A stretch of DNA of 52,552 bases from Gammaproteobacteria bacterium (lineage in GTDB: Bacteria > Pseudomonadota > Gammaproteobacteria > Pseudomonadales > Cellvibrionaceae): contig JAHZJJ010000074.1 of assembly GCA_022600975.1 (NCBI GenBank), positions 1-52,552 on the forward strand. Reading direction: 5' to 3'. Positions 27,369-38,822 of this stretch are shown here, piece by piece. How positions within the stretch are numbered: position 1 is the stretch's first letter; each line of letters opens with the position of its first letter. The translations under genes and the position numbers were made by a program. Under the pieces are notes generated by a model that did no database searches, had not been told where the DNA came from, and saw only the letters and a list, made by a program, of their open reading frames with translations.

Positions 27369-30059
27369 TTAAAGGCCTACTTGATTGACATCCAGAGATA
27401 TCAAGTCAACCAATGCTTCATCGCTCATTTCGGTTAACAGGGTTTCTGCCCCGCCACTTAATAAGTCTTGCGCCAATAACTGTTTTTCCGAAATAAGCTT
27501 ATCAATTTTTTCCTCTATGGTACCGCGGCATACCATCTTGTGTACCATAACATTGCGCTTCTGACCAATACGAAAAGCGCGATCCGTTGCCTGATTTTCA
27601 ACTGCTGGGTTCCACCAGCGGTCAAAGTGAATAACATGAGACGCCTGTGTCAAATTAAGCCCCGTCCCGCCCGCTTTGACAGACAAAACAAAAAATGGCG
27701 GACCGGACTCCTGTTGAAATAAGTCGACACACTTTTTACGCTGCTTAACCGAGGTGCCACCATGTAGAATCAAGCCTGACTGGCCAAAACAGCTGCTCAA
27801 AAAATCACCTAAAGGTTTTGTTATTTCACGAAACTGGGTAAATACCAGTACCTTTTCCTGTCGCGAGGCAATCTCTTCACATAAAGTAGCCAACCGTAAA
27901 AATTTACCGCTATCTTTCGCCGCATAAGCCCCATCCCCAAGCCACTGTGAAGGATGATTGCAAATTTGTTTAAAACGTAGCAAAAAAGATAAAACCAAGC
28001 CTTTACGTTGTATGCCTTCGGCATCATTTAATAAAACAAGCAATTCCGATACTGCTTTTTTGTAATGCCCTGCCTGTTTTTTAGTAAGGTGGTAATAGCT
28101 ATTTACTTCGGTTTTTTCAGGAAGATCAGAAATAATACTTTTGTCTGTTTTTAACCGGCGAAGAATATAAGGTTGAACAAGCTTTCGCACAGGTCCATAA
28201 GGATCATGTTGCCTTGAAGCTAATGACTTAATAAAAGTTTGAAAACGCTTTGCTGAACCTAGTAAGCCGGGGCAAATAAAATCAAACAGCGACCACAAGT
28301 CACCCAAACGGTTCTCTACTGGTGTTCCTGTGAGTGCAATACGTGACTCTGAAACCAATTGCTTTACCGCTTTTGTTTGTTGTGTTCCAGCGTTTTTAAT
28401 CGCCTGAGCCTCATCAAGAATCAACAATTGCCACGAGCGCTCTTTTAACCAGGCCTGCCGTGTCAACATACCATAAGTGGTCAATACAAGATCACAACTC
28501 TCTAAATCCTCCTTTCCTGGTACCTTAACCCCTTGCGAAGCGTGTACAAAGATACAACGCAAACTTGGTGCAAACCTGGTAATTTCATCTTTCCAATTTG
28601 CCAATAGTGAGGCGGGAAGCACCAGTAGTGAAGGGGTATTCATCTTCTTTTGTTTAAGTAGCAGTAAAAGCGCAATAACTTGAATAGTTTTCCCTAGCCC
28701 CATATCATCCGCCAAGCAAGCGCCCAACCTAAGCTGGGTTAAGGTCCATAACCATTCCACCCCCCGCTGTTGATAAGGGCGTAAACTCGCCTTCAAGCCA
28801 CTCCTTAATTTTGTAAACTTTACCGCTTTAGGTTGCCGCAGCTCAGTCAGCAGTCGATTTAACCCTGCTCCGGCCTGGATGGAAGACCACTTGGGATCAC
28901 TAGAGATATTGGCATTGGATTTTAAATCCATCGACGCGCCGGCAAGCAACCGCATGCCCTCCGCAAAAGAAAGCCCTTCATCGGCTATAGAGTTCTGAAC
29001 CGTCTCCCAGTGATTTAAAGCCTCTTCAAGCTTCTTTTTATCCACCTCCACCCACTGGCCTTTAAAAAAAATTAAACTCCCCTCGGCGGACAACAATTCC
29101 TTCCACTCTCGCTGAGTGAGCGTCTTTCCATCCAGTGTTTTGGTAATACGTACATCTAACAATGCATCGACATTCAGTTTATTTTTGGCCTGGCTATCTA
29201 TACTCACGCTAATACTTGGGCGTGTTCGTTTTTTCCACCAATCTGGCAGTCGCACCGCCAACCCAGCCATCTCATATTGAGGTATTTCTTTAATGAATTG
29301 ATGCGCTTCATTAGCCGTCCAGGCTAATGGATGATAGATATCACCCGAAGATAACAACTCTTTCATTAACTCACTATGTTTTGACGCCAAATCAAGTGGC
29401 GATAACAAACGCACTAGCTCAAATTTATTTTTTTTATTTGAAAATAATTTTAATGCCTGCCCAAGTGGACTGTATTTTGGCGCACCCTGATTATTTAATT
29501 CACAAACATAGGTAGCCATAAAAGCAAAAGGGTACTCTGAATCATGCTTGTTTTCTGCAAGGTGTAAACATACTCGACCAAGCTGGTGCCATTGCGGTGC
29601 ATATTGAGCTAAAAATTCACTCAAAGAAAGGCGAGCACGTTCCACCTTTTCACACATATAATGATCAAGCTTTTCCCAGGCACTACTCAAAGTCGCCATA
29701 GATAAATACTCAGCACCCGACATAACTGGTGGGCAAGCAAGTAATTCAGAAAATTCCGGAAGATTAGAAAAAGAGACGCGAGTCAAACCAGGCTTTTCTT
29801 CTTTACTACCCAGGTCGGGCTCAAGACGACAACGGTATGCCATATAACCCTTTGCAAACGCCTGCCAATAGCGAAAAAGAGCAGAGAGATTGTCGTTATT
29901 TTCTATACAGACAAGCCGCAATAAGCCTTTCCCCAAATCCTCTTTAAAAGCATCAATCAACGATTTTGACAATTGGGCATCATCGGCTGATAAAAATTGC
30001 GCTTGCGCCCGCTCTTCAACGTGTAAATGCCCACTGGGAAAAATACTAAGTGTAATCAT
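27369..30059 (-). CDS. SNF2-family DEAD/DEAH helicase
   Basis: LRPYQQRGVEWLWTLTQLRLGACLADDMGLGKTIQVIALLL, LILDEAQAIKN, LTGTPVENRLGDLWSLFDF, TGLNLTQASHVIHFDRWWNPAVENQATDRAFRIGQ. Confidence 0.95.
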   Translation of the reverse strand: MITLSIFPSGHLHVEERAQAQFLSADDAQLSKSLIDAFKEDLGKGLLRLVCIENNDNLSALFRYWQAFAKGYMAYRCRLEPDLGSKEEKPGLTRVSFSNLPEFSELLACPPVMSGAEYLSMATLSSAWEKLDHYMCEKVERARLSLSEFLAQYAPQWHQLGRVCLHLAENKHDSEYPFAFMATYVCELNNQGAPKYSPLGQALKLFSNKKNKFELVRLLSPLDLASKHSELMKELLSSGDIYHPLAWTANEAHQFIKEIPQYEMAGLAVRLPDWWKKRTRPSISVSIDSQAKNKLNVDALLDVRITKTLDGKTLTQREWKELLSAEGSLIFFKGQWVEVDKKKLEEALNHWETVQNSIADEGLSFAEGMRLLAGASMDLKSNANISSDPKWSSIQAGAGLNRLLTELRQPKAVKFTKLRSGLKASLRPYQQRGVEWLWTLTQLRLGACLADDMGLGKTIQVIALLLLLKQKKMNTPSLLVLPASLLANWKDEITRFAPSLRCIFVHASQGVKVPGKEDLESCDLVLTTYGMLTRQAWLKERSWQLLILDEAQAIKNAGTQQTKAVKQLVSESRIALTGTPVENRLGDLWSLFDFICPGLLGSAKRFQTFIKSLASRQHDPYGPVRKLVQPYILRRLKTDKSIISDLPEKTEVNSYYHLTKKQAGHYKKAVSELLVLLNDAEGIQRKGLVLSFLLRFKQICNHPSQWLGDGAYAAKDSGKFLRLATLCEEIASRQEKVLVFTQFREITKPLGDFLSSCFGQSGLILHGGTSVKQRKKCVDLFQQESGPPFFVLSVKAGGTGLNLTQASHVIHFDRWWNPAVENQATDRAFRIGQKRNVMVHKMVCRGTIEEKIDKLISEKQLLAQDLLSGGAETLLTEMSDEALVDLISLDVNQVGL

Positions 30060-30264
30060 AATACTTAGGCCGCTAAAACTTTATACTGCTAGTTTTCTCA
30101 GAATGAGGCCGCTTCAACTCAGCTAGAGTGTCTCAATGAATTATTGTATAAGAGACTAGTTTGCCAATACAAACGTTGGAAAACAACTAACACTTACTTG
30201 TTAAGCTTTGCCCTAAACGGCTTGCTCTTCAATATCACCAGCCATTAATATTGAATTGAATTTT

Positions 30265-30299
30265 AAAAAAGAAAAAGCCGCCGAAGAAAACCTCGGCAG
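30265..30299 (-). terminator. Rho-independent terminator of pckA
   Basis: On minus strand ctgccgaggttttcttcggcggctttttcttttttaaaa, downstream of the pckA stop. Confidence 0.8.
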
Positions 30300-30350
30300 T
30301 TTTTAAATATGCAACCTCTCTATAATGTATACAGCGGTCAACCGATAAAT

Positions 30351-31898
30351 TTAGCCTCTAGGACCAGCAGCTTTGATGTTGTCGACAACTTCAAACTTCT
30401 CAATATTCTCTTGAAACAATACTGCCAGCTTTTTCGCGGCAGCATCATAGCTGGCAGCATCCTTCCAAGCACTGCGCGGGTTCAGGTAGGATTGATCAAC
30501 TCCAGACACTTGCACTGGAATATCCAGGTTGAGAATATCGAGATGCTCGGTCGGTGTATTTTCCAACGCGCCACTCTGAATAGCGGCAATAATCGCGCGG
30601 GTAACCGGAATCGGAAAACGCTGGCCATTATCACCAGAGCCACCGGTCCAACCGGTGTTTACTAGGTAAACTTTAGAGTTAAAGTCTTCAATGCGCTTCA
30701 TCAACAGGTCGGCGTACTCCCGCGGTGCCCGCGGCATAAAGGGCGCACCAAAACAAGCAGAAAAAGTCGGATGAATACCCGCTTTAGATCCAAGCTCTGT
30801 GGAGCCTACTCGCGCGGTATAGCCGGATAAAAAGTGATAGGCAGCAGCCTCCTTGGAAAGAATAGATACTGGTGGTAATACACCGGCAACATCGCAGGTA
30901 AGAAAAATTACGTTTTTCGGTTCGCCAGCGCGATTTTCCAACTGACGCTTTGCCACATGCTCCAGCGGGTAGGAGCAGCGGCCATTTTCAGTGAGGCTGG
31001 TATCATCATAATCAGCACGGCCATTAGCGTCGGTAGGTACATTTTCGACAATGGCGCCAAAGCGAATCGCGTCCCAGATTACAGGTTCATTTTTCTGACT
31101 CAAATTAATTGTCTTGGCGTAACAACCACCTTCAATGTTAAACACCGCACCCTTGGCCCAGCCGTGCTCGTCGTCACCGATGAGATAACGTTCCGGGTCG
31201 GCAGAGAGCGTGGTTTTACCTGTGCCCGAAAGACCAAAAAACAGGCAGGTGTCGCCATCTTTACCCACATTAGCTGCACAGTGCATAGACATTACATCTT
31301 TTTCCGGCAAAAGAAAATTTTGCACTGAGAACATGGCTTTTTTCATTTCACCGGCATAACGCATGCCGGCCAATAATATTTTGCGTGCCGCGAAATTAAT
31401 GATCACGCAACCTTCAGAATTGGTACCATCGCGTTCGGGATCACAATTGAAGTTGGCTGCGTGTAAAACTTGCCACGCCTCTTTGTTTTTGGGGTTATAT
31501 TTCTTCGCACGGATAAACATATTGCGTGCAAATAGCGCATGCCAAGCAGTTTGCGTGGTTACCTGAACCGGCAAATAGTGATCTTCATCCTGGCCCACAT
31601 GTAGCTGCTGGGTGAAACTGTCACTGCTGGCTACAAAGGCTTTAACCCGATTCCACAGTGCATCGAACTGCTGCTGGGGAAATCTGCGGTTGACATCACC
31701 CCATTCGATACTGTCACTGGTAGAGGGCTCATCCACTACAAAGCGGTCAGCGGGAGATCGGCCGGTACGGGCTCCAGTAGTAGCTACTAAGGCGCCTTTG
31801 TCGGAAAGCTTACCCTCGCCACGCACCAGCGCCTGTTCGATCAATTGCGCGGATGCCAGATTCTTGTGTACTTGAGCCATATCGTCAATCTGTGCCAT
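30351..31898 (-). CDS. pckA: Phosphoenolpyruvate carboxykinase (ATP)
   Basis: [57 protein letters not shown]. Confidence 0.97.
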   Translation of the reverse strand: MAQIDDMAQVHKNLASAQLIEQALVRGEGKLSDKGALVATTGARTGRSPADRFVVDEPSTSDSIEWGDVNRRFPQQQFDALWNRVKAFVASSDSFTQQLHVGQDEDHYLPVQVTTQTAWHALFARNMFIRAKKYNPKNKEAWQVLHAANFNCDPERDGTNSEGCVIINFAARKILLAGMRYAGEMKKAMFSVQNFLLPEKDVMSMHCAANVGKDGDTCLFFGLSGTGKTTLSADPERYLIGDDEHGWAKGAVFNIEGGCYAKTINLSQKNEPVIWDAIRFGAIVENVPTDANGRADYDDTSLTENGRCSYPLEHVAKRQLENRAGEPKNVIFLTCDVAGVLPPVSILSKEAAAYHFLSGYTARVGSTELGSKAGIHPTFSACFGAPFMPRAPREYADLLMKRIEDFNSKVYLVNTGWTGGSGDNGQRFPIPVTRAIIAAIQSGALENTPTEHLDILNLDIPVQVSGVDQSYLNPRSAWKDAASYDAAAKKLAVLFQENIEKFEVVDNIKAAGPRG

Positions 31899-32134
31899 TG
31901 GTTGGTTACCCGTGAAGTTAGATCGGTAAAAAATTTAAGCCAAGCCGCCACCAATTGGCAGCTACCAGAAGCAAATTAGGGGCGCGCATTATGGCAAAGT
32001 TCAACGGATGACGATAGTTTAAGTGGCAAAAAGCTGTAATAACACCATTTTTTTACCTTTTATAGGGCAAGTATTGTGCGAATATTGCCTAAGAAACAGC
32101 CGTCAGTATGTATTTTTTACGGATAGCACTTTGG

Positions 32135-33004
32135 TCAGTGCATTGTGTGCGGTGGCGGGTTAAATAGCGCTTCCACCTGTGCCTGATTAAAACGATACCG
32201 TCGGTTGCAAAACTGGCAGTCCGCCGTGATTTCCCCAGACTGCTGGCTTAGTAGTTGATAAACCTCCTCCGCTCCCATGGCAATCAACGCACGGGCACTG
32301 CGCTCTGGTGAACAGCTGCATTTAAAGCGAAATTTGGAGCTGCCAAAACTCCTCGGCCCAAGCTCGTGGAACAGCCGGTGCACTAGGACTTCATGGGCCA
32401 GCTGCTGCAATTCCGTCGCGGTAACCGTAGCCGCCAGTTGTGCGGCAGTTTCCCAAGTTTCACGACTGTCGGCATCATCACTGCCCGGCAAGGCCTGCAA
32501 CATCAGACCCCCTACCGAATCTGTGCCAGCTTCAATCCAGAAACGCGTCGCCAGTTGCTCTGATTGGCTAAAGTAATCCTCCAGACATTCCGCCAGGGTA
32601 CCCCTTTGCAGCGGCACCACCCCCTGATAGCGTTCACCCCGCTGTGGAACTATCGTGATCATCAGTGCACTTTTATCACCCACCAATTGATGCAGTGTCG
32701 CGCCCTCTGTTATTTCGGCGCCTTTAGCCAATCGAGCAATGCCGCGCAGATCGCGATGATGCGTACACTCGGCCACAATCATCGGCACCTCACCTTCACC
32801 GCTGGCCTGTAGAGAGAGTGTGCCTTCAAATTTTAGGGTGGTAGAAAGCAGACAGGCTGCAGCGAGAAACTCCCCCAACAATTTTGCCACTGTTGGCGGC
32901 AATGGGTTGTGGCTGAGGATCTCACGGTAACTGTCACTGAGTGTAATCAATTGACCACGAATGTCGTGTTGAGAAAAAATAAAGCGTTCCAGCTGGTCTG
33001 ACAT
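32135..33004 (-). CDS. hslO: Redox-regulated chaperone Hsp33
   Basis: DIRGQLITLSDSYREIL; C-terminal FKCSCSPER...DCQFCNRRY zinc motif. Confidence 0.95.
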   Translation of the reverse strand: MSDQLERFIFSQHDIRGQLITLSDSYREILSHNPLPPTVAKLLGEFLAAACLLSTTLKFEGTLSLQASGEGEVPMIVAECTHHRDLRGIARLAKGAEITEGATLHQLVGDKSALMITIVPQRGERYQGVVPLQRGTLAECLEDYFSQSEQLATRFWIEAGTDSVGGLMLQALPGSDDADSRETWETAAQLAATVTATELQQLAHEVLVHRLFHELGPRSFGSSKFRFKCSCSPERSARALIAMGAEEVYQLLSQQSGEITADCQFCNRRYRFNQAQVEALFNPPPHTMH

Positions 33005-33320
33005 AAATCTTAGCCCTCAAGGCGCAACCTGATAGCAGACTGCGCAATCAGTAGTTCATTAAGCACGGGAGTTTAGGTTGAGGGCAATTTTAATGGTAGC
33101 TGCTTTAGCTTGAAAGCTACTGCGCCTCCTGCTGGAAGCTTTAGATTGCCTGTACTTTGCATTGGGGTCGGCCGCGCTAGCGCAAAGCAAAAGCCGGCCC
33201 AGCACAGAACTGTTCAAACCGACACCCCTAATCGCTGAGACCTTCCCTCCATAATTGCAGCTACAGACGCTAGTTAAAACTATCTACAGCGATACTAAAA
33301 AAACCAACCGCAGGCTACCC

Positions 33321-34826
33321 TCACTCACCACCCTTGGCAAAGGCAGCGAACAAATCCGCTGAGTGGCGGCTGGGGATCTGGTAGGTCTGTAGAATAAAAG
33401 GTTGCTGCTCCTGGGCGAGGCTGGCATCCAGCACCATGCGATAGCCTGCATTGTCTCGCAGATCTACATAAGAAGCTCGATTATCCTCTAATAATCGTGC
33501 GAACTGCTGAAAATCGGTGATTTTTTCACCGTTAAGAGTTTCGATAATCCAGTTTTTCCAGTCGTGATAGCCAAGATTAACTGGGGCTGGCAACACTCTG
33601 AGTGCCACCACCAGCTCACGCTGCTCTTGGGTCGCCCACTGGCCGCGGGCGAACAAATATTCTATTGGCGCCTTGGAGTGCCAGTTATTTCCCCAGCGCT
33701 TAATCAAATTCATATTCAGTGGCACAAATACCACACCCCCGTAAATAAAATAGCGCGGCGGCTGATCGTATTGCTCACCGAGCACCAATGAGCGTGTTAG
33801 CGGGGCCGCTGTCAGGGTGATTTTTGTGCGCTGCTGTTGACCATTGCGTACAAAGCGAATCGGCAGCTCATCATTAACATGGTGCTGGTCCACCGTATAA
33901 TGATAGTTGGTACGTTGGTTTTTACGCCATTCAATTGTGCGATCTGAGGCTATCTCATAGCCATCTATCTCCAGCAGTACATCCCCTGGCTGCAATACGG
34001 CAGCAGCCGGGGCATCGGCAAACACTTTAATAATCAATGCCCCTTGCTGGTCTTCATTGAGCCCCGCGGCACGCTTCATCGACGGGCTTTCAAGACTTTG
34101 AGTAACCACCCCCAATTCTGCAAAGCCTTGATGCGAGCCGTCAGCAGCGTCACTCAGCACGTGCTCAATGACGCTTGGCGGCACAAAATAACCGAGATTT
34201 TCCGTATTTTGACTGTGATGAGCCTGCATTGCTACGCCGACAATACGACCATCAGAAATAACCGGGCCTCCACTGTTACCAGGATTGATCGCCGCATCTA
34301 TTTGCCCAGCCATCAGGTAGCTGCCAGCATGAGCGTAATATTGGTGTTCCACTCTCGACAATACGCCGCGGGTAATTGACAGAGATTTCCCTCCAATAGG
34401 GTAGCCATATACTGAGACTTCCTGCTGCAGCTCGGGCAATTCACCCAGCGCCAGGGGGCGTGTGCCCTCAAAAAACTGTTCTTCCTCGAGGGTGAGCAGG
34501 GCTAGGTCAGCATCGTGAGAAATAAATGCCACCCGCGCGCGAAATTTCTTGGCATCGCCGTGACGCTGGACCTGAATGTAGCTGCCATTGGCCACCACAT
34601 GGGCGTTAGTCAAAATACGCTTGCCACTAATTACCACGCCAGAGCCACTCAACTGCTGGGCGTTGAGCAACGCCCAGGGGTTAAAGTAATCCGGCGCGGC
34701 AGCGGTGGTATAAATTTTAATAATCGAGCGCTTGAGCTGCTCCTGCTCTTGCACTTCGGCGCTGGCAGCCTCAATAGCGTACAAAAACAACAAACATAAT
34801 GCGGGCAGAGCAAAGAAGTTTTTCAT
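33321..34826 (-). CDS. Trypsin-like serine protease with PDZ domains (DegP-like)
   Basis: Signal peptide; GSGVVISGKRILTNAHVVANG, DADLALLTL, INPGNSGGPVISDGRIVGV; PDZ-like QPGDVLLEIDGYEI. Confidence 0.9.
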   Translation of the reverse strand: MKNFFALPALCLLFLYAIEAASAEVQEQEQLKRSIIKIYTTAAAPDYFNPWALLNAQQLSGSGVVISGKRILTNAHVVANGSYIQVQRHGDAKKFRARVAFISHDADLALLTLEEEQFFEGTRPLALGELPELQQEVSVYGYPIGGKSLSITRGVLSRVEHQYYAHAGSYLMAGQIDAAINPGNSGGPVISDGRIVGVAMQAHHSQNTENLGYFVPPSVIEHVLSDAADGSHQGFAELGVVTQSLESPSMKRAAGLNEDQQGALIIKVFADAPAAAVLQPGDVLLEIDGYEIASDRTIEWRKNQRTNYHYTVDQHHVNDELPIRFVRNGQQQRTKITLTAAPLTRSLVLGEQYDQPPRYFIYGGVVFVPLNMNLIKRWGNNWHSKAPIEYLFARGQWATQEQRELVVALRVLPAPVNLGYHDWKNWIIETLNGEKITDFQQFARLLEDNRASYVDLRDNAGYRMVLDASLAQEQQPFILQTYQIPSRHSADLFAAFAKGGE

Positions 34827-34910
34827 AAAGGATTGAACTTGGATTTATGGCTAAATTGCAAATAGGTGCCTGGCGAGTCTAGCAGTTCAGAACCCTATAA
34901 GCATCGGTAT

Positions 34911-35291
34911 TTAAGCATTATTCGCGTGGATAAAACGATGTATTTGCCGTCGTTGCTTTTTATTGGGCTTTTCGCCGCGAATACCACTATGACTGGCTCG
35001 GCGCTCTTCAAGACGCTGTGCCCGCTGTACTATGCTGGCCTCGGTTTCACGGTACAATGTCTGTGCAATGTCGGCACCACGGCGCTGCTCTGAGAGTCGC
35101 AAAATCTCCACCTCACACTGGTCAACCCCCCGGCGCAAGCTCAATATAATTCCACAATGAATTTCTTTACTGGCTTTAACACGTTGCCCCCCAATGCGTA
35201 CTTTACCGCTTTCAATGGCCTGTTTGGCGAGGCTGCGAGTTTTGTAAAAACGTGCAGCCCAGAGCCATTTATCAATACGAAGCTTTTCCAT
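34911..35291 (-). CDS. hslR: Heat-shock ribosome-associated protein Hsp15
   Basis: S4 domain MEKLRIDKWLWAARFYKTRSLAKQAIESGKVRIGGQRVKAS. Confidence 0.93.
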   Translation of the reverse strand: MEKLRIDKWLWAARFYKTRSLAKQAIESGKVRIGGQRVKASKEIHCGIILSLRRGVDQCEVEILRLSEQRRGADIAQTLYRETEASIVQRAQRLEERRASHSGIRGEKPNKKQRRQIHRFIHANNA

Positions 35292-35300
35292 AGTAGTTGT

Positions 35301-35981
35301 TCATAGTGCTTTGGCGATCTGGAGATGGGTGTCGTTGAAAATTTCGTCAAAATCGCAAATTGCTGGGAATTCGCTAATGTCGCGCAGTGGGCCACGGCTG
35401 TCCGGCTGGCGAATACAAAGTAAATGGGCAATACCATAGTCCCGGGCGGCAGCCAGCACACTGAGGTTGTCATCAATAAACAGTGTTCGCGCCGGATCAA
35501 ACACTACGCGCTGGCGCAACGCTGGCCAAAAGGCCGCCTGCTCTTTGGCATGATGCAGATGATGAGAGGATATAATCTCATCCAACCACTGATTAATGCC
35601 TGTATATAAAAGCTTGTGGTTGAGGTTGTCCGGGTGTGCATTGGTGACCAACAAAGTATATTTGTCGAGCTTGCGCACACCGCGAAGAAAGTTCGCGGTG
35701 TGTGGGCGCAACGCGATACGATCCTCTATTTCGCGGTAGATGGCAGGTACATCTAGCTGTAGTTCCCGAGACCAGTAGTGCAAGCAGTACCAGTTGAGAC
35801 TGCCGCGCTGGGATTCCAGCTGCGCAAACAACTTCTTTTCAGCCTCGAGCAGGGAAATGCGATGAACCTCAGCGTAGCGCCCTGGGAGGTAACTGGTCCA
35901 GAAGTAATTGTCGTAGTGAAGATCCAACAAAGTGCCGTCCATGTCCAACAATACAGTATCTATCTGTTTCCAATCCAGCAT
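35301..35981 (-). CDS. yrfG: HAD-family GMP/IMP nucleotidase (YrfG-like)
   Basis: VLLDMDGTLLDLHYDNYFW; next to hslR and hslO as in gammaproteobacteria. Confidence 0.88.
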   Translation of the reverse strand: MLDWKQIDTVLLDMDGTLLDLHYDNYFWTSYLPGRYAEVHRISLLEAEKKLFAQLESQRGSLNWYCLHYWSRELQLDVPAIYREIEDRIALRPHTANFLRGVRKLDKYTLLVTNAHPDNLNHKLLYTGINQWLDEIISSHHLHHAKEQAAFWPALRQRVVFDPARTLFIDDNLSVLAAARDYGIAHLLCIRQPDSRGPLRDISEFPAICDFDEIFNDTHLQIAKAL

Positions 35982-36022
35982 TTATGCCTCGCTTACCCGC
36001 TGTGTTTACCCAAGAATTGGCG

Positions 36023-36724
36023 CTAGTATACCCGAGCGCGAATGATGCCATACAGCAATGCCAATTGTGCGCTGTAATAACTGAGCATAATACTGATAGT
36101 GGCAAGCGGCAGTGGTATAACAAAACGATTAAGGGCAATTAGCGTATCGGAGACTATAAAGGCGATGGCGCCGATAAATAGTAACGTGGAATTACCACGA
36201 TGAGCAGCGGCAGTGAGCGCCATCACTAAAATAGCTACTAAGTATGCAGCTACATAGCCCGCTTGAGTGCCAGCTGCAGGCAGCAGTTGCAACGCCAGCA
36301 ATGAGGCTACGAGCAACAATGGCACAGCGCGTAATGCAAAGCGCAGACAAAGAAAATTGGCAGCGTGCACAAAAGTGGCAGCATAAGTCAATTGTGCCAA
36401 TAAAAAGGCACCGAGACCAAAGCTAAATTGATTGGGAATATCCAGTGCTAAAAATACATCGCCAAGGGCCGAAAAGGTCAACGCCACCAACATCAAATTG
36501 CGGCAACTACTCGGGAGGCGTTTTACGGTAATACCCATCAACAAAACAATCGGTATTATTTTCACTGCCGCCATCCAGTTGCCGGCAAACCCACGGGCAT
36601 CCAAAAGTATATAGCAAGCGCCACTCAGCATAAAAAGTATCAGGACAGTTTTAGATCGCGGTGCAGCGGCTGTAGAAGTCGTTACCAAGCGGCCTGTTTG
36701 CGGGGTTAATGGGGCCCTGCTCAT
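36023..36724 (-). CDS. YhhN/lysoplasmalogenase family membrane protein
   Basis: About 8 TM segments; LTFSALGDVFLALD..FSFGLGAFLLAQLTYAATF, GAIAFIVSDTLIALNRF. Confidence 0.85.
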   Translation of the reverse strand: MSRAPLTPQTGRLVTTSTAAAPRSKTVLILFMLSGACYILLDARGFAGNWMAAVKIIPIVLLMGITVKRLPSSCRNLMLVALTFSALGDVFLALDIPNQFSFGLGAFLLAQLTYAATFVHAANFLCLRFALRAVPLLLVASLLALQLLPAAGTQAGYVAAYLVAILVMALTAAAHRGNSTLLFIGAIAFIVSDTLIALNRFVIPLPLATISIMLSYYSAQLALLYGIIRARVY

Positions 36725-36904
36725 AGCCTTTCTCCATTATTGTGTAGTTGGCGAAATATACAGAAACACTGTCAGATCGCGTCAGTATTGAGTAAAGTTG
36801 ATAGCGGCGCAATTGATATCTGCAATTTTGCTTACTAAGCGCCCGCTGTCGAACCGCTGCCTGGACAGCTTGTTTTTTTACCAACATTAGGAAAATACTT
36901 CGCC

Positions 36905-37822
36905 ATGAAAGCCAACACGATTCTCGATACTATCGGTAACACACCTCACGTTAAAATCAACCACCTGTTTCGCCCCGACATCGAAGTGTGGATGAAGGTG
37001 GAACGATTTAACCCCGGTAGCAGTATTAAAGATCGCATCGCGCTGGCGATGATCGATGACGCTGAAGCCAGCGGCAAACTAAAATCCGGCAGTGTAATTA
37101 TTGAGCCTACCTCCGGCAATACTGGTATAGGCTTAGCAATGGTCGCCGCAGTACGCGGCTACCGGCTGATTCTCACTATGCCGGAATCCATGTCCGTGGA
37201 ACGCCGCATGATTATGCAGGCAATGGGCGCAGAACTTGTGTTAACGGAAAAAGAAAAGGGTATGCCCGGCGCCATCGACAAAGCCTTCGAGCTGCTCGAT
37301 GAGGTGGACAACAGTTGGATGCCACAACAATTTAACAATGCCTCCAACCCGCGCGTGCACCGGGAGATCACGACGCAAGAAATTCTCACTGACTTCCCCG
37401 AAGGGTTCGATTATCTCATTACCGGTGTTGGTACCGGCGGCCATATTACTGGCTGTAGTGAAGCGCTAAAAGCCTCTTTCCCCCACATGCAAACGCTAGC
37501 GGTTGAACCGCAACAATCTGCCGTAATCAGCGGTGGTGAAAAGGGGCCACATCGCCTACAGGGTATTGGTGCTGGCTTTATTCCCGAAGTCCTCAACACC
37601 GATACCCTCGACGGCATCATAAAGGTCAGCGAAGAAGACAGCTTTGCCATGACTCGAGAGTGCGCGCGTAAAGAGGCCATTTTTGTCGGCATTTCCTCCG
37701 GTGCCACCCTTGCCGCGGTGAAACAAAAGCAGGCAGAGCTTGCGCCGGGCAGTCGGATATTGGTATTTAGCTATGACACTGGCGAGCGCTATTTGTCAGT
37801 TGATGGCTTATTTAACCACTGA
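36905..37822 (+). CDS. cysK: Cysteine synthase (O-acetylserine sulfhydrylase)
   Basis: [58 protein letters not shown]. Confidence 0.93.
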   Translation: MKANTILDTIGNTPHVKINHLFRPDIEVWMKVERFNPGSSIKDRIALAMIDDAEASGKLKSGSVIIEPTSGNTGIGLAMVAAVRGYRLILTMPESMSVERRMIMQAMGAELVLTEKEKGMPGAIDKAFELLDEVDNSWMPQQFNNASNPRVHREITTQEILTDFPEGFDYLITGVGTGGHITGCSEALKASFPHMQTLAVEPQQSAVISGGEKGPHRLQGIGAGFIPEVLNTDTLDGIIKVSEEDSFAMTRECARKEAIFVGISSGATLAAVKQKQAELAPGSRILVFSYDTGERYLSVDGLFNH

Positions 37823-37888
37823 TAAAAAACCACGGTCGTTATATCCAAGAAAACTGACAGTGCTTTATCTAAATATAAGGAAAACTGA

Positions 37889-38725
37889 GTGAATAACAGA
37901 ACAAGCGAAAAGACATTATTGCAACGTGCAATTGAAATTTCCGTAGAGGCGGGACGCGCCATTCTCAAGGTGTACCACAGTAGCATAGATATTGCCGTAA
38001 CGACCAAAGCAGATAACTCACCACTGACTATCGCGGATCTGGCCGCACACCGGGTGCTGGTATCCGCACTGAGTGATTTGCTGTCGGTGCCAGTATTGTC
38101 TGAAGAAGAGGCTCCACCACCTTTTGCCGAACGCAGTCAATGGCAACGCTACTGGCTTGTTGATCCACTGGATGGCACTAAGGAGTTTGTTCAGCGATCA
38201 GGTGAATTCACCGTTAATATTGCCCTAATTGAAAATGGTGTACCTGTGCTGGGAGTGGTGCATGTGCCTGTGCTCGGTATCACCTATGCCGGAAGCCAAA
38301 ATAGTGGTGCGATTAAATTGAATACCGCAGGCCAAACATCCATTCAAGTACGCAAGCTACAACCGCGGATCACTGCCGGTGAAGCAGTTGAAATGGTCGC
38401 TAGCCGCAGCCATGGTAAAGGTGCCGTTGGGGGTTTAATCACACAAATTGAGTCCAAACTCGGCTCCATTGCCCTTAAAAATATGGGCAGCTCTCTCAAA
38501 TTGTGCCTAGTGGCCGAGGGAGCCGCCGACCTGTACCCCCGCCTCGCACCCACTTGTGAATGGGACACTGCCGCGGCGCAGGCGGTGGTGGAGGCGGCTG
38601 GCGGTATTGTTGTAGACGAACATTTCGAACTGCTGCGTTACAACCGCAAAGCATCACTGCTTAACCCCTATTTTTATGTTATCGGCGATCAACAATTTAA
38701 TTGGCGTCAGCTGCTCAGTAAATAA
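37889..38725 (+). CDS. cysQ: 3'(2'),5'-bisphosphate nucleotidase
   Basis: KADNSPLTIADLAAH, WLVDPLDGTKEFVQRSGEFTVNIALIENG, CEWDTAAAQAVVEAAGG. Confidence 0.95.
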   Translation: MNNRTSEKTLLQRAIEISVEAGRAILKVYHSSIDIAVTTKADNSPLTIADLAAHRVLVSALSDLLSVPVLSEEEAPPPFAERSQWQRYWLVDPLDGTKEFVQRSGEFTVNIALIENGVPVLGVVHVPVLGITYAGSQNSGAIKLNTAGQTSIQVRKLQPRITAGEAVEMVASRSHGKGAVGGLITQIESKLGSIALKNMGSSLKLCLVAEGAADLYPRLAPTCEWDTAAAQAVVEAAGGIVVDEHFELLRYNRKASLLNPYFYVIGDQQFNWRQLLSK

Positions 38726-38822
38726 AGCTCCTTACCGAGCTCTATCCGGCTCCAGCCTAAGAGGAACGGTAGCGCAGAAGTCACCTGCTCCTTATTTTTC
38801 CATGCGCCTTTGCCTTTACTAA

